This document shows, piece by piece, positions 23,342-31,772 of a stretch of 35,200 nt of DNA. Every line of letters starts with the position of its first letter. The stretch's first letter is position 1. Below the pieces are notes generated by a model. The model did not search any database. It was not told the DNA's origin and saw only the letters and a program-made list of their open reading frames with translations. This DNA is from JAWXCM01 sp034408745. GTDB lineage: Bacteria > Acidobacteriota > Terriglobia > Bryobacterales > Bryobacteraceae. A program made the position numbers and the translations under genes. The stretch lies in assembly GCA_034408745.1 (NCBI GenBank), contig JAWXCM010000386.1:1-35200 (forward strand), in the 5' to 3' direction.

Positions 23342-24181
23342 CTAAACCAGAGCCGAAGCCGCCTTCGCCCAACCCTTGCGCGACTTCGCGATTTCTTCCA
23401 AATCTTTCACATAAGCACCGGCCTGCGTAAGAATATGGTGCAAATCATTCCCGACGCTGATAAATGTGAAGCCTTTATCCAGAAATTCGCCGACGCGCGA
23501 CGTCCCAAACAAAAACACGCCCAGAATCACATTGTTCTTCCGAGCCTCGCCAACCAGCTTGTCCGTAGCCGCGCTCAGCTCCGGCGACGTGTACATGTGC
23601 GGAAACTCGTACTTGTCATACAGCCCCATGCTCATGCACAGATCGTTCTGCCCCAGGAACAGCATGTCGACACCCGGCAGCGCCGCGATCTCTTCCATGT
23701 TAGTGATGCAGTCCGCCGTCTCCACCTGCAGCGCGACAATAATATTCTTGTTCGCGTTGCCCGCGTATCCGAGCAACCCGGCCTTGTTCATGCTCCGCTG
23801 CGGGAAATACACAGACCGAGTCCCGGCCGTCGGATACCGCGCGCAACTCACCGCCTGCCGAGCCTCTTCCGCCGTGTTGATATACGGCACGAGGATGCCA
23901 TCGGCCCCAAGGTCGAGCGCCTGCTGAATCCCGCCCCGGTCGTGATAACCCGCCACGCGCACCATCGACTTCGCCCCGCCATTCTGAATCGCGCAAAGCA
24001 TCGCCGACAGCTTCTCCGATCCCATTGGGCCGTGCTGCGTGTCCACCAGCAGCCAGTCATAGCCGCTGTGCGCAAGCTGCTCAGCCACCGTCGGGCTGTG
24101 TGAGTTCACAAACAGGCCCATCTTCGCCTGTCCACTGCGCAACTGTTCCTTGAATTCCGCTCCACTGACTTGATTAGACAT
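23342..24181 (-). CDS. HpcH/HpaI-family class II aldolase
   Basis: The 279-residue protein is a metal-dependent aldolase of the HpcH/HpaI (2-keto-3-deoxy-acid) family. Catalytic His50 lies in LLVDTQHGPM, Arg75 in SMVRVAGYHD, and metal ligands Glu154 (ALQVETADC) and Asp180 (FLGQNDLCMSMG); the ILVPYINTAEEARQAV and ARYPTAGTRSV blocks are standard. Family members cleave 2-keto-3-deoxy sugar acids or aromatic-pathway intermediates to pyruvate plus an aldehyde; the substrate cannot be told from sequence, though a sugar acid would fit the dehydratase gene elsewhere in the window. ATG 24181 was chosen over a longer frame from 24364 because homology starts there and TAGAAT lies 7 nt upstream, suggesting a leaderless mRNA. 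Confidence 0.88.
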   Translation of the reverse strand: MSNQVSGAEFKEQLRSGQAKMGLFVNSHSPTVAEQLAHSGYDWLLVDTQHGPMGSEKLSAMLCAIQNGGAKSMVRVAGYHDRGGIQQALDLGADGILVPYINTAEEARQAVSCARYPTAGTRSVYFPQRSMNKAGLLGYAGNANKNIIVALQVETADCITNMEEIAALPGVDMLFLGQNDLCMSMGLYDKYEFPHMYTSPELSAATDKLVGEARKNNVILGVFLFGTSRVGEFLDKGFTFISVGNDLHHILTQAGAYVKDLEEIAKSRKGWAKAASALV

Positions 24182-24188
24182 AGTGGCT

Positions 24189-24194
24189 ATTCTA
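24189..24194 (-). promoter_or_regulatory. Candidate -10 (TAGAAT) for leaderless aldolase gene
   Basis: TAGAAT, five of six bases of the sigma-70 consensus, is followed by seven bases and the ATG at 24181. No Shine-Dalgarno sequence lies between them, so the transcript probably starts at or one base from the start codon. Confidence 0.45.
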
Positions 24195-24368
24195 CGCCAG
24201 CCGTCGCGCCGCGGGCGTCCACCCGCGGCAACATGGCCGCGAAATTCTTGTCGAGCAAACCAACCACTCCAGCCAGCCAAATCGCCACAGCAGATTCGCA
24301 GGGATGAAAAAGGACCAGCTTGTCCAGGGCAGCGTAACCAATTGCACCGACCAGGCGGGCTCACAGCC

Positions 24369-24374
24369 TACAAT
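24369..24374 (+). promoter_or_regulatory. Candidate -10 (TACAAT) for the nadE operon
   Basis: TACAAT ends 11 nt before the nadE ATG, giving a predicted leader of about five bases. The same TACAAT-N11-ATG arrangement occurs before the PH-domain gene. A TTGCAC lies upstream at 24342, but a 21-bp spacer makes it a poor -35. Confidence 0.4.
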
Positions 24375-24385
24375 AGAAGTTCGCA

Positions 24386-26038
24386 ATGCGGATAGCGCTG
24401 GGGCAGATCAACACAACCGTCGGAGACCTCCGCCGGAACGTGGACCTCATGGCCGCGGCAGCCCACGATGCCGCATCACAAAACGCCGACACCATCGTCT
24501 TTCCGGAGCTCTCCGTCAACGGCTACCCGCCCCGCGACCTCGTCGACAAAGAGAGCTTTCTCGAACAAACTCAGGCAGAGCTCGACCGCCTGGCCCACGA
24601 AACCCGCAACCTCTCACTCTCCGTCATCGCAGGATTCGTAGGCCGCGCCAACGGCAACTCCACCGGCAAGCGAGCCACCAACTCCGCCGCCATCCTCCGA
24701 GGCGGCAAGCTCACCTTCCGGCAGGACAAAATGCTCCTGCCTACCTACGACGTCTTCGATGAAGCCCGCTGGTTCGTACCGGCCGAGCGCCAGTCCATCG
24801 CCGACATCGACGGAACCCTCGCCGCCCTCACCATCTGCGAGGACGCGTGGAACGACAAGCAGTATTGGGAGCACCGCCTCTACCACCGCGACCCCGTCGA
24901 AGAACTCGCCCACCACGGCGCCAAAGTCATCATCAGCATCAACGCTTCGCCCTGGCACATCGGCAAGCGCGAGCTCCGCCAGCAAGTCTTCACCGCCACC
25001 GCCCGGCGCTTCAACCTCCCGCTCGTCTACGTCAACCAGGTTGGAGGGAATGACCAGCTCGTCTTCGACGGCACCAGCTTCGCCATGGACGCCCAGGGCA
25101 ATCTCCTCGCCCGAGCCCGTTCCTTCCACGAAGACCTGATCTACGTCGACCTCGACACCAACACGGGCGACGACCATACCGATCTCGCCGACGAAACAGA
25201 AGCCACCTACGAAGCCCTCGTCCTCGGCACGCGCGACTACATCCGGAAGTGCGGCTTCAGCAAAGTCCTCATCGGCCTGTCCGGTGGCATCGACTCCTCC
25301 CTGACCGCCGCCATCGCCGTCGACGCCGTCGGCCGCGAGAACGTCACCGGGGTCGGTATGCCCGGTCCTTACTCTTCCGACCACAGCGTCACCGACGCCA
25401 AAGCCATGGCCGACCGCCTCGGTATCAACTGGCACCTGATCTCCATCAACGACGGCTACCGGGCGCTCATCGACACGCTCGCCCCCGTCTTTGCCGGACG
25501 CGCGCCCGACGTCGCCGAAGAGAACCTCCAGTCCCGGCTCCGCGGCGTCACCCTCATGGCAATGTCGAACAAGTTCGGCGCAATCGTCCTCACCACCGGA
25601 AACAAGAGCGAACTTGCCGTCGGCTACTGCACCCTCTATGGCGATATGTGCGGCGGACTCGCAGTCATCAGCGACGTTCCCAAAACGCTCGTCTACCAGC
25701 TCTCCCGCGTAGCCAACAGGCGCCACAACAATGCCATCCCTGAGAGCGTCTTCACCAAGCCGCCGTCAGCCGAACTGCGGCCCGATCAGAAGGACACGGA
25801 CTCCCTTCCTGAATACGACCTCCTCGATCAAATCCTGCAATATTACGTCGAGCAGTCCTGGAGTTCGCGCCGGATCGCCGAGGAGCTCACCATCGACATC
25901 GCCCTCGTTCGCGATATCGTCAACAAGGTTGATCGAAACGAATACAAGAGGCAGCAGGCCGCTCCCGGACTGAAGGTCACCACCAAAGCCTTCGGCATCG
26001 GACGCCGCTTCCCCATCGCACAGCGTTTTTCCGAATAA
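24386..26038 (+). CDS. nadE: Glutamine-dependent NAD+ synthetase
   Basis: A 550-residue two-domain NadE. The N-terminal nitrilase-type glutaminase has the Glu-Lys-Cys triad E41 (FPELSVNGYPPRDL), K115 (FRQDKMLLPTYDVFDE) and C151 (LTICEDAW). The C-terminal synthetase has the ATP PP-loop LSGGIDSS (298-305), followed by TTGNKSELAVGYCTLYGDMCGG and the KPPSAELRPDQKDTDSLPEY motif. It converts nicotinic acid adenine dinucleotide to NAD+ with ammonia taken from glutamine, the last step of NAD synthesis. It is the first gene of a tight operon: the secreted phosphoesterase begins 10 nt after its stop. The nucleotide composition is strongly G/C at third positions, like the next two genes, and this creates long meaningless frames on the opposite strand. 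Confidence 0.96.
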   Translation: MRIALGQINTTVGDLRRNVDLMAAAAHDAASQNADTIVFPELSVNGYPPRDLVDKESFLEQTQAELDRLAHETRNLSLSVIAGFVGRANGNSTGKRATNSAAILRGGKLTFRQDKMLLPTYDVFDEARWFVPAERQSIADIDGTLAALTICEDAWNDKQYWEHRLYHRDPVEELAHHGAKVIISINASPWHIGKRELRQQVFTATARRFNLPLVYVNQVGGNDQLVFDGTSFAMDAQGNLLARARSFHEDLIYVDLDTNTGDDHTDLADETEATYEALVLGTRDYIRKCGFSKVLIGLSGGIDSSLTAAIAVDAVGRENVTGVGMPGPYSSDHSVTDAKAMADRLGINWHLISINDGYRALIDTLAPVFAGRAPDVAEENLQSRLRGVTLMAMSNKFGAIVLTTGNKSELAVGYCTLYGDMCGGLAVISDVPKTLVYQLSRVANRRHNNAIPESVFTKPPSAELRPDQKDTDSLPEYDLLDQILQYYVEQSWSSRRIAEELTIDIALVRDIVNKVDRNEYKRQQAAPGLKVTTKAFGIGRRFPIAQRFSE

Positions 26039-26048
26039 GGACCTGAAC

Positions 26049-28481
26049 ATGAAAACGACAGCTCTCGCGACAGTCCTCGCGGTTGCCGTACTCACTGGCT
26101 GGCTTGCCTCGCAAACCGGCCCGCGCCCCGAAACGGTAGGCCCCACCATTGATGGCGGCTTCCTTCTCAACAGCGGCTGGAAAATCACCCCCGCCGGCCG
26201 TCAGGTCCCTCTCGACACGTTTCCGATGTCGTCCGTCCTCTCAAAAGACGGCAAGTTCCTGCTGGTGCTCAACCAGGGCTACCGGCCCCCGTCGATCTCC
26301 ATCATCCGCACCGACACCATGGCTGAAACCGGCCGTGTGCCCGTGAAAGACGCATGGCTCGGACTCGCCATGTCACCCGACGGCAAAAACGTCTACGTCG
26401 GCGGCGGATCCACGGCATCTGTCTTCGAGTTCGGGTACGAGAACGGCACCCTGACCCCGAAACGCACCATCGTCATCACGCCCGAAGCCACCCGCAAGGT
26501 CAGTGACTTCATCGGCGACGTCGCCGTTTCCCCCAATGGTCGATTTCTCTATGTCGCCGCCCTCCACAACGACGCCATCCACCTCATCAACCTCAGCACC
26601 GCCACAGTCACCGAGAAATTCCCCACCGGCAGACGGCCGTACAGAATACTGTTCCACCCGGACGGAAAAACGTACTTTGTAAGTAGTTGGGCCGACGGCA
26701 CCGTCTACCAGCACAAAGCGGAGACCGGCGAGCGCTTCAACATGGTGCGACTCGGGCAGCACCCCGTCGACATGGTAATCACCACCGCCAAAGAGCCCTT
26801 CACCCACCGGCTCTTCGTCGCTGCCGCCAACACCAATGCGGTTTACTCGGTAGGAATTCAGGAAGACCGAACACTCAGGCTGAGCGAGACGATCAACGTC
26901 TCCATGACGCCGCGACAGCCCCTCGGTATGACCCCGAGCGCCCTCTCGCTCAGTCCGGACAACAAGCGGCTCTACGTAGCCTGCTCGGACGGAAACACGG
27001 TAGCGGTCGCCGACGTCTCCGAAGACACATCCGTGGTCCTCGGCTTCATCCCGACCGGCTGGTACCCCACAGGCGTCCGAACCCTCCCCGACAACCGCCT
27101 GCTCATCTTCAACGGACTCGGCCTCCGCAGCTACCCGAATCCGGAGGGCCCGACGCCTGCGAGGGGCAACAGCCCGCAGCACGGAGGCGCTCGAAACGCC
27201 CAGTATGTCGCGCAGATGCAGACCGGCACCATGTCCGTCATCGACCCTTTCAACGAAGAGCAGCTCGATACCTGGTCGCAGCAAGTGCTGAAAAATACCC
27301 CGTATAACGACGCGAAACTCGACATCACCGGCTCCCCGGCACCCATCGAGCATGTCATCTACGTCGTGAAGGAAAACCGCACGTACGACCAGGTTCTCGG
27401 CAGCCTCGGCAAAGGCAATGGAGACCCCAGCCTAACCCTGTTCGACGAAAAGTCCGCGCCCAACCACCACAAACTCGCCCGCGACTTCGTCCTGTTCGAC
27501 AACTTCTTCGTCAATGCCGACGTCAGCGCCGACGGCCACGCCTGGACCATGTCAGCCATCGCGAACGACTACGTCCAGAAGCTCTGGCCCAACAGCTACG
27601 GCGGACGCCGCAAACTCTCCGACTACGCTGGCATCGACATCGCTTCCCGCCCGCCCGCCGGCTACATATGGACCGCCGCCGCTCAGGCCGGCGTCACCAT
27701 GCGCAACTACGGCAACTGGGTGGCCAACACGCCGAAACCCGGCGCCCCCGGCGAGGCCCAGATCGCGCAGGTCCGCGATCCCATCCTCGCCAAAGTAACC
27801 AACATGAAGTTCCGCGGCTTCGACCTCGAGTACCTCGACACCGAACGCATCAAGTACTTCCTCGAAGACCTGAAGCAGTTCGAAGCCACCGGCCAGATGC
27901 CCCGACTCACCCTCGTGCGGCTCGGCAATGACCACACCTCAGGCCTCGCCGCCGGCAAGCGCTCACCTCTTTCCATGATGGCCGACAATGACCAGGCCCT
28001 CGGCCAGCTCGTCGAAGCCGTCTCCAAATCGAAATTCTGGCCTAAAACCGCCATTTTCGTGCTGGAAGACGACGCCCAGAATGGCCCCGACCACGTCGAC
28101 GCCCACCGCGCCCCCGCTTACATCCTCAGCCCTTACACCCGTCGCGGTGTCATCGACAGCACCATGTACAACACCACGTCTATGCTGCGTACAATGGAGC
28201 TGATCCTCGGTCTCCGCCCCATGACTCACTTCGACGCCGGAGCCCGACCCATGTGGGCCGCATTCTCGAAGGAGCCTAACCCCGCTCCCTGGCAGGCCGC
28301 GCCCACCACGTTCCCGCTCGATCGGCGAAACCCCGCGCAGACCGCCGAAGCCATTCGGTCCGCCAAACTTGACTTCTCCGAAGCCGATGAGATCGACGAC
28401 GACGAACTCAATGACATCCTCTGGCGAGGCATTCGAGGCACCGAACCGCCCGCGCCGGTAAGGAGCTTCTTCGCCCACTGA
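26049..28481 (+). CDS. Secreted YncE-like beta-propeller / phosphoesterase fusion
   Basis: An 810-residue exported protein with a signal peptide (about 1-20). Residues about 55-370 form a YncE/lactonase-like propeller, with repeats such as GLAMSPDGKNVYVGGG, DVAVSPNGRFLYVAAL, RILFHPDGKTYFVSSW and ALSLSPDNKRLYVACSDG. From about 432 a phosphoesterase domain of the acid phosphatase/phospholipase C type follows: PIEHVIYVVKENRTYDQVLG with E442-N443, FVLFDNFFVNADVSADGHAWTMSA, LVRLGNDHTSG and the metal-binding AIFVLEDDAQNGPDHVDAHR. The domain should hydrolyse phosphate esters in the periplasm or outside the cell; the substrate is unknown. Its stop overlaps the GH57 start in TGATG, so translation is coupled, and it follows nadE by 10 nt. 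Such propeller-phosphoesterase fusions are common in Acidobacteriota. Confidence 0.9.
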   Translation: MKTTALATVLAVAVLTGWLASQTGPRPETVGPTIDGGFLLNSGWKITPAGRQVPLDTFPMSSVLSKDGKFLLVLNQGYRPPSISIIRTDTMAETGRVPVKDAWLGLAMSPDGKNVYVGGGSTASVFEFGYENGTLTPKRTIVITPEATRKVSDFIGDVAVSPNGRFLYVAALHNDAIHLINLSTATVTEKFPTGRRPYRILFHPDGKTYFVSSWADGTVYQHKAETGERFNMVRLGQHPVDMVITTAKEPFTHRLFVAAANTNAVYSVGIQEDRTLRLSETINVSMTPRQPLGMTPSALSLSPDNKRLYVACSDGNTVAVADVSEDTSVVLGFIPTGWYPTGVRTLPDNRLLIFNGLGLRSYPNPEGPTPARGNSPQHGGARNAQYVAQMQTGTMSVIDPFNEEQLDTWSQQVLKNTPYNDAKLDITGSPAPIEHVIYVVKENRTYDQVLGSLGKGNGDPSLTLFDEKSAPNHHKLARDFVLFDNFFVNADVSADGHAWTMSAIANDYVQKLWPNSYGGRRKLSDYAGIDIASRPPAGYIWTAAAQAGVTMRNYGNWVANTPKPGAPGEAQIAQVRDPILAKVTNMKFRGFDLEYLDTERIKYFLEDLKQFEATGQMPRLTLVRLGNDHTSGLAAGKRSPLSMMADNDQALGQLVEAVSKSKFWPKTAIFVLEDDAQNGPDHVDAHRAPAYILSPYTRRGVIDSTMYNTTSMLRTMELILGLRPMTHFDAGARPMWAAFSKEPNPAPWQAAPTTFPLDRRNPAQTAEAIRSAKLDFSEADEIDDDELNDILWRGIRGTEPPAPVRSFFAH

Positions 28482-30601
28482 TGCCTCACATTCACATCTG
28501 TTTCCTGTGGCACATGCACCAGCCCTTCTATAAGGACCTGGTCACTGGCGAGTACAAACTCCCCTGGACGCGCATGCACGCGCTCAAAGACTACTACGGC
28601 ATGGTTAAAGTGCTGGAAGACTTCCCCGAAATCCACCAGACGTTCAACCTGGTGCCCTCCATGCTCGCTCAGATCGAGGAATACGCATCCGGCGCCGCAG
28701 CCGACCCCTTCCTCCGGGCAGCCCTCAAGCCTGCCGAAGAGCTCACGCAGGCCGAGCAGGAGTTCATTCTCCAGTACTTCTTTCAGTCCAACCCGCAGCG
28801 CATGATCTATCGATACAAGCGCTACGGCGAGCTCTTCGATAACTGGCTCTCGTCCGGCAAATGTTGGGCACGCGCCCGCCGCTTCTTCGACAGCCAGGCC
28901 CTCCGTGACCTCCAGGTCCTCTCCCAGCTCGCCTGGTTCGACGAGGAGTTCCTCACCCACGACCCGTTCGTCAGCAGCCTCGCCGCCAAAAGCCGCGACT
29001 TCACCCTCGAAGATCAGCGTCTCCTCGGCCGAAAACAAATCGAGGTGATCGGCAAGGTAATTCCCGTTTATCGAGACTTTGCGGCGCGCGGTCAGATTGA
29101 GCTCTCCACAACCCCCTACTACCACCCCATCCTGCCTCTGCTCTGCGACACCGACATCGCCCAGGTCTCGCATCCCTACGTTCCGCTCCCACCTCGATTC
29201 CGTTATCCGCAGGATGCCCAGGAACAGCTCGTCATGGCCCGTAACTACATGACGGAAAAGATCGGCAAGCCGCCCGCTGGCCTCTGGCCGTCCGAAGGCT
29301 CAGTGTCGGATGAAGTCCTCCATCTCGCCGCCGAAGCTGGCTACCGCTGGTTCGCCACCGACAACGGAGTCCTTGGCCGAACCCTCAACGCCCACCCCGA
29401 CGCCAATCTCACCTATCGACCCTACAAGTGGAAGCAGGGCGGCCACGAGATGCTCGGCCTCTTCCGCGACCACTACCTTAGCGATCTCATAGGATTCGTC
29501 TACTCGAAGATGGGCGCGCACGAGGCTGCAACCCATTTCCTCGACCGTATCCGCGAGAACTGCCGCCCCATCCTCAACAGCGGCAACGACGCCCTGGTTC
29601 CCATCTTCCTCGACGGCGAAAACGCCTGGGAGTACTACGAAGAGAGCGGCCGACCATTCCTCCGTGAGCTTTACCAGCGCATCACCGACGACAAGTCGAT
29701 GTCGGCACTCACCATCACCGCGGCCCTCTCGCGCATCCAGCCCCACGAAATCGACCACATCTTCCCCGGCTCCTGGATAGGCGCAAATTTCGACGTCTGG
29801 ATCGGCGACGAAGAGGACAACCGAGCCTGGGACTACCTCCTCAAGGCTCGCCAAACCTACGACAGAGTGAAAAATTCGCCCGCCTGGGAGACAGTCTCAG
29901 AGCGACGCCGTCAACTCGCCCACGAAGAACTGCTCATTGCCGAAGGCAGCGACTGGAACTGGTGGTACGGCCCTCAGCACGATTCCGCCAATCGCCCCGA
30001 CTTCGACCAGCTTTACCGGACTCATCTCGCCAACGTCTACACGCTCCTCGGACTCTCCCCACCTGACGAGCTCTCCCGGCCCATCCTGAAGCTCAGCGTC
30101 ACCGAATTCCATCAGCCTCCAACCGGCCCAGTCCAGGCAATGATCGACGGCGAAGTCACCAGCTACTTCGAGTGGCTTGGCGCCGGCGTCTACCACGTCG
30201 ACCACCGCAGTGGAGCCATGCATGGCCAGCGGTTCTTTGTCCAGGAATTGCGCTACGGAAGCGACGCGCACAATCTTTTTCTCAGGCTTGATTTCGTGGA
30301 AGCCGCCGTCGTCACGGGACGGGACACCGAAATCCGCATCGCCATCCAGCCTCGCGAATCGAGCGGAGCCGACCAGCCCACCGTCCGCTCCATCCCGCTG
30401 AACGGAACCTCCGACGGACTCGAATCCGCCTTCGGCAAAGTGTGCGAAATCAAAGCACCGCTCCACCTGTTCGGAGTCCAGCCGAGCCACGACGTCAAGT
30501 TCCAGATCAGCCTGTGGCAGAACGGCCTCCCGATGGAAGCTCTCCCGCCGCAGGGCTGGATCGAACTCTCCACAGCCGAGCCAACCGACTGGATCGTGTA
30601 G
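28481..30601 (+). CDS. Glycoside hydrolase family 57 alpha-glucan-active enzyme
   Basis: A 706-residue GH57 protein without a signal peptide, so cytoplasmic. The five family motifs are visible in order: HMHQPF (11-16), the TFNLVPS block with an EYASG loop, GLWPSEGSVSDE with nucleophile Glu272, FLDGENAWEYY with the acid/base Asp378, and a later HIFPGSWIGANFDVWIG segment. A helical region follows, and from about 530 a beta-rich C-terminal domain (LKLSVTEFHQPPTGPVQAMIDGEVTSYFEWLGAGVYHV...). GH57 enzymes include amylases, 4-alpha-glucanotransferases and branching enzymes; the sequence does not fix which. The start codon shares its A with the stop of the phosphoesterase gene. A link to glycogen or maltodextrin metabolism is likely, but pairing with nadE in one operon is unexplained. 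Confidence 0.9.
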   Translation: MPHIHICFLWHMHQPFYKDLVTGEYKLPWTRMHALKDYYGMVKVLEDFPEIHQTFNLVPSMLAQIEEYASGAAADPFLRAALKPAEELTQAEQEFILQYFFQSNPQRMIYRYKRYGELFDNWLSSGKCWARARRFFDSQALRDLQVLSQLAWFDEEFLTHDPFVSSLAAKSRDFTLEDQRLLGRKQIEVIGKVIPVYRDFAARGQIELSTTPYYHPILPLLCDTDIAQVSHPYVPLPPRFRYPQDAQEQLVMARNYMTEKIGKPPAGLWPSEGSVSDEVLHLAAEAGYRWFATDNGVLGRTLNAHPDANLTYRPYKWKQGGHEMLGLFRDHYLSDLIGFVYSKMGAHEAATHFLDRIRENCRPILNSGNDALVPIFLDGENAWEYYEESGRPFLRELYQRITDDKSMSALTITAALSRIQPHEIDHIFPGSWIGANFDVWIGDEEDNRAWDYLLKARQTYDRVKNSPAWETVSERRRQLAHEELLIAEGSDWNWWYGPQHDSANRPDFDQLYRTHLANVYTLLGLSPPDELSRPILKLSVTEFHQPPTGPVQAMIDGEVTSYFEWLGAGVYHVDHRSGAMHGQRFFVQELRYGSDAHNLFLRLDFVEAAVVTGRDTEIRIAIQPRESSGADQPTVRSIPLNGTSDGLESAFGKVCEIKAPLHLFGVQPSHDVKFQISLWQNGLPMEALPPQGWIELSTAEPTDWIV

Positions 30602-30643
30602 GCATCTGAGAATTTTTCCCTACCGTTTGCACTACAGGGATGA

Positions 30644-31063
30644 ATGACTCCGACCCTCCAACTTCAAGCGTTTGAATGGCGGAACGAATACGAAACCGGC
30701 TTGCCTGAGATTGATCGGCAACACCGGCAAATGGTCAGGCTGATCAATGAACTCAACGCCGCTATGCAGCTGGGAAAGGGGCGCGACGTCCTCGGCAGCA
30801 TCCTTGACCGTCTCGCCGCCTACACAGTCACCCACTTCCAGACCGAAGAAGGGCTGATGACGGCGGCAAACTGGACCGGCTTTGTCGACCACCAGCGTAA
30901 ACACCGCAAGCTGGTCTCCGAAGTCAGCAACCTGCAGAGCAGTTTCAAACTCGGCCGTGTCTCCATAACGATCGAGACTATGGATTTCCTCAAACGTTGG
31001 CTGCATACACACATCCTCGAAGAGGATATGACATTCACCAAAAGCCTGACCTCGCCGAAGTAA
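30644..31063 (+). CDS. Bacteriohemerythrin
   Basis: The 139-residue protein is a single hemerythrin domain with all seven iron ligands: H27 (EIDRQHRQM), H64 and E68 (HFQTEE), H83 and H87 (HQRKH), H123 and D128 (HTHILEED). The FEWRNEYETGLPEIDRQH start is diagnostic. Bacteriohemerythrins bind oxygen reversibly at a di-iron centre and are thought to carry or store oxygen or sense it. It lacks a fused receptor or other domain. It follows GH57 by 42 nt, with TACAGG 5 nt upstream of the ATG, so it may have its own weak promoter rather than being read from the operon. Confidence 0.93.
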   Translation: MTPTLQLQAFEWRNEYETGLPEIDRQHRQMVRLINELNAAMQLGKGRDVLGSILDRLAAYTVTHFQTEEGLMTAANWTGFVDHQRKHRKLVSEVSNLQSSFKLGRVSITIETMDFLKRWLHTHILEEDMTFTKSLTSPK

Positions 31064-31093
31064 ACCACCTCCCGTGAGGCCAGGCCCTCAACC

Positions 31094-31756
31094 TTATTTC
31101 CGCGCCGAGTACTTCGTCAGCGCCGACACCAGCGGCTGGCCAGCTTCATTCACTGGAGTGCCGTCCATCACAACCGCCCTGGTCGTCAGTTCTTTGCCGT
31201 AAAGCTCCTGGTTGGACTTCTCGTCCGGTCGCAGCGTCGAACCCTTCAGCGCAATACCGGCAAACGCCCCGCGGGACCGTGACCAACTCAGGATCTCGGC
31301 GCGCAGGTAGGCATCGGTCTCCGCCCCCGTCGTCCGGCCCACAGGACCCGCAGCCACCGTCGCATCCGCCCCGACCGTAAACTTGCTCGACATGAGCTTC
31401 TCCGCGCCCGACCTGTTCAGAACCAGCATGATGATGTCGGTCTCCGTCCCGCCAATCTGAAACCCGACACTCCCGCCCTCAATTCGAATCGCCGCCGGAG
31501 CCGACCACCCGGCGTTCCCAGTCCGGCACGACACAAAGCCCCGTCCAAACTTTGCGCCAACAATAAACGCGCCCTGTTTCATCCCGGGAACAACAACCGC
31601 GCACTCCGCCTTGTTCAGTAAATCCTGCGGAATGGAGCGGTCCGAAGTCTCCATGATTTCCTGCAAAACGGTCGCCGCCGCCTGCACGCGCTTCTCTGTG
31701 TCAGTCGCGGCAAAACCGGTCAGTACGCTTATGAGTAAAACCAGGGTGAGTTTCAT
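31094..31756 (-). CDS. SYLF (YSC84-type) lipid-binding domain protein
   Basis: A 220-residue protein beginning with a signal peptide (MKLTLVLLISVLTGFA) and containing a full SYLF/YSC84 domain: VQAAATVLQEIME, DLLNKAECAVVVPGMKQGAFIVGAKFGRGFVSCR, WSAPAAIRIEGGSVGFQIGGTETDIIMLVLN, KFTVGADATVAAGPVGR, and ILSWSRSRGAFAGIALKGSTLRPDEKSN. SYLF domains bind phosphoinositides in eukaryotes and lipids in general; bacterial members are secreted or periplasmic with unknown role. ATG 31756 was preferred over 31786 because the signal peptide starts there and TACAAT precedes it by six bases, the clearest leaderless arrangement in the window. The adjacent aminotransferase gene diverges 16 nt away. Confidence 0.9.
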   Translation of the reverse strand: MKLTLVLLISVLTGFAATDTEKRVQAAATVLQEIMETSDRSIPQDLLNKAECAVVVPGMKQGAFIVGAKFGRGFVSCRTGNAGWSAPAAIRIEGGSVGFQIGGTETDIIMLVLNRSGAEKLMSSKFTVGADATVAAGPVGRTTGAETDAYLRAEILSWSRSRGAFAGIALKGSTLRPDEKSNQELYGKELTTRAVVMDGTPVNEAGQPLVSALTKYSARK

Positions 31757-31762
31757 GGTGAG

Positions 31763-31768
31763 ATTGTA
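31763..31768 (-). promoter_or_regulatory. Candidate -10 (TACAAT) for leaderless SYLF gene
   Basis: TACAAT-CTCACC-ATG on the minus strand places the expected transcription start on the A of the start codon. There is no Shine-Dalgarno sequence. A TTGACA is present upstream, but only 12 bp away, too close for a standard -35. Confidence 0.45.
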
Positions 31769-31772
31769 GCCA

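Noticed and set aside
23042..24103. 353-codon plus-strand frame opposite the aldolase
   Set aside because: His/Arg-rich antisense of a well-supported aldolase.
24614..25726. 370-codon minus-strand frame opposite nadE
   Set aside because: Its Val/Asp/Gly-rich translation is the mirror of a GC-rich third-position coding strand; nadE on the plus strand has complete catalytic motifs.
26373..29173. Long minus-strand frames opposite the phosphoesterase and GH57 genes
   Set aside because: Same composition artefact; no domains or signal peptides, and they lie wholly inside well-supported genes.
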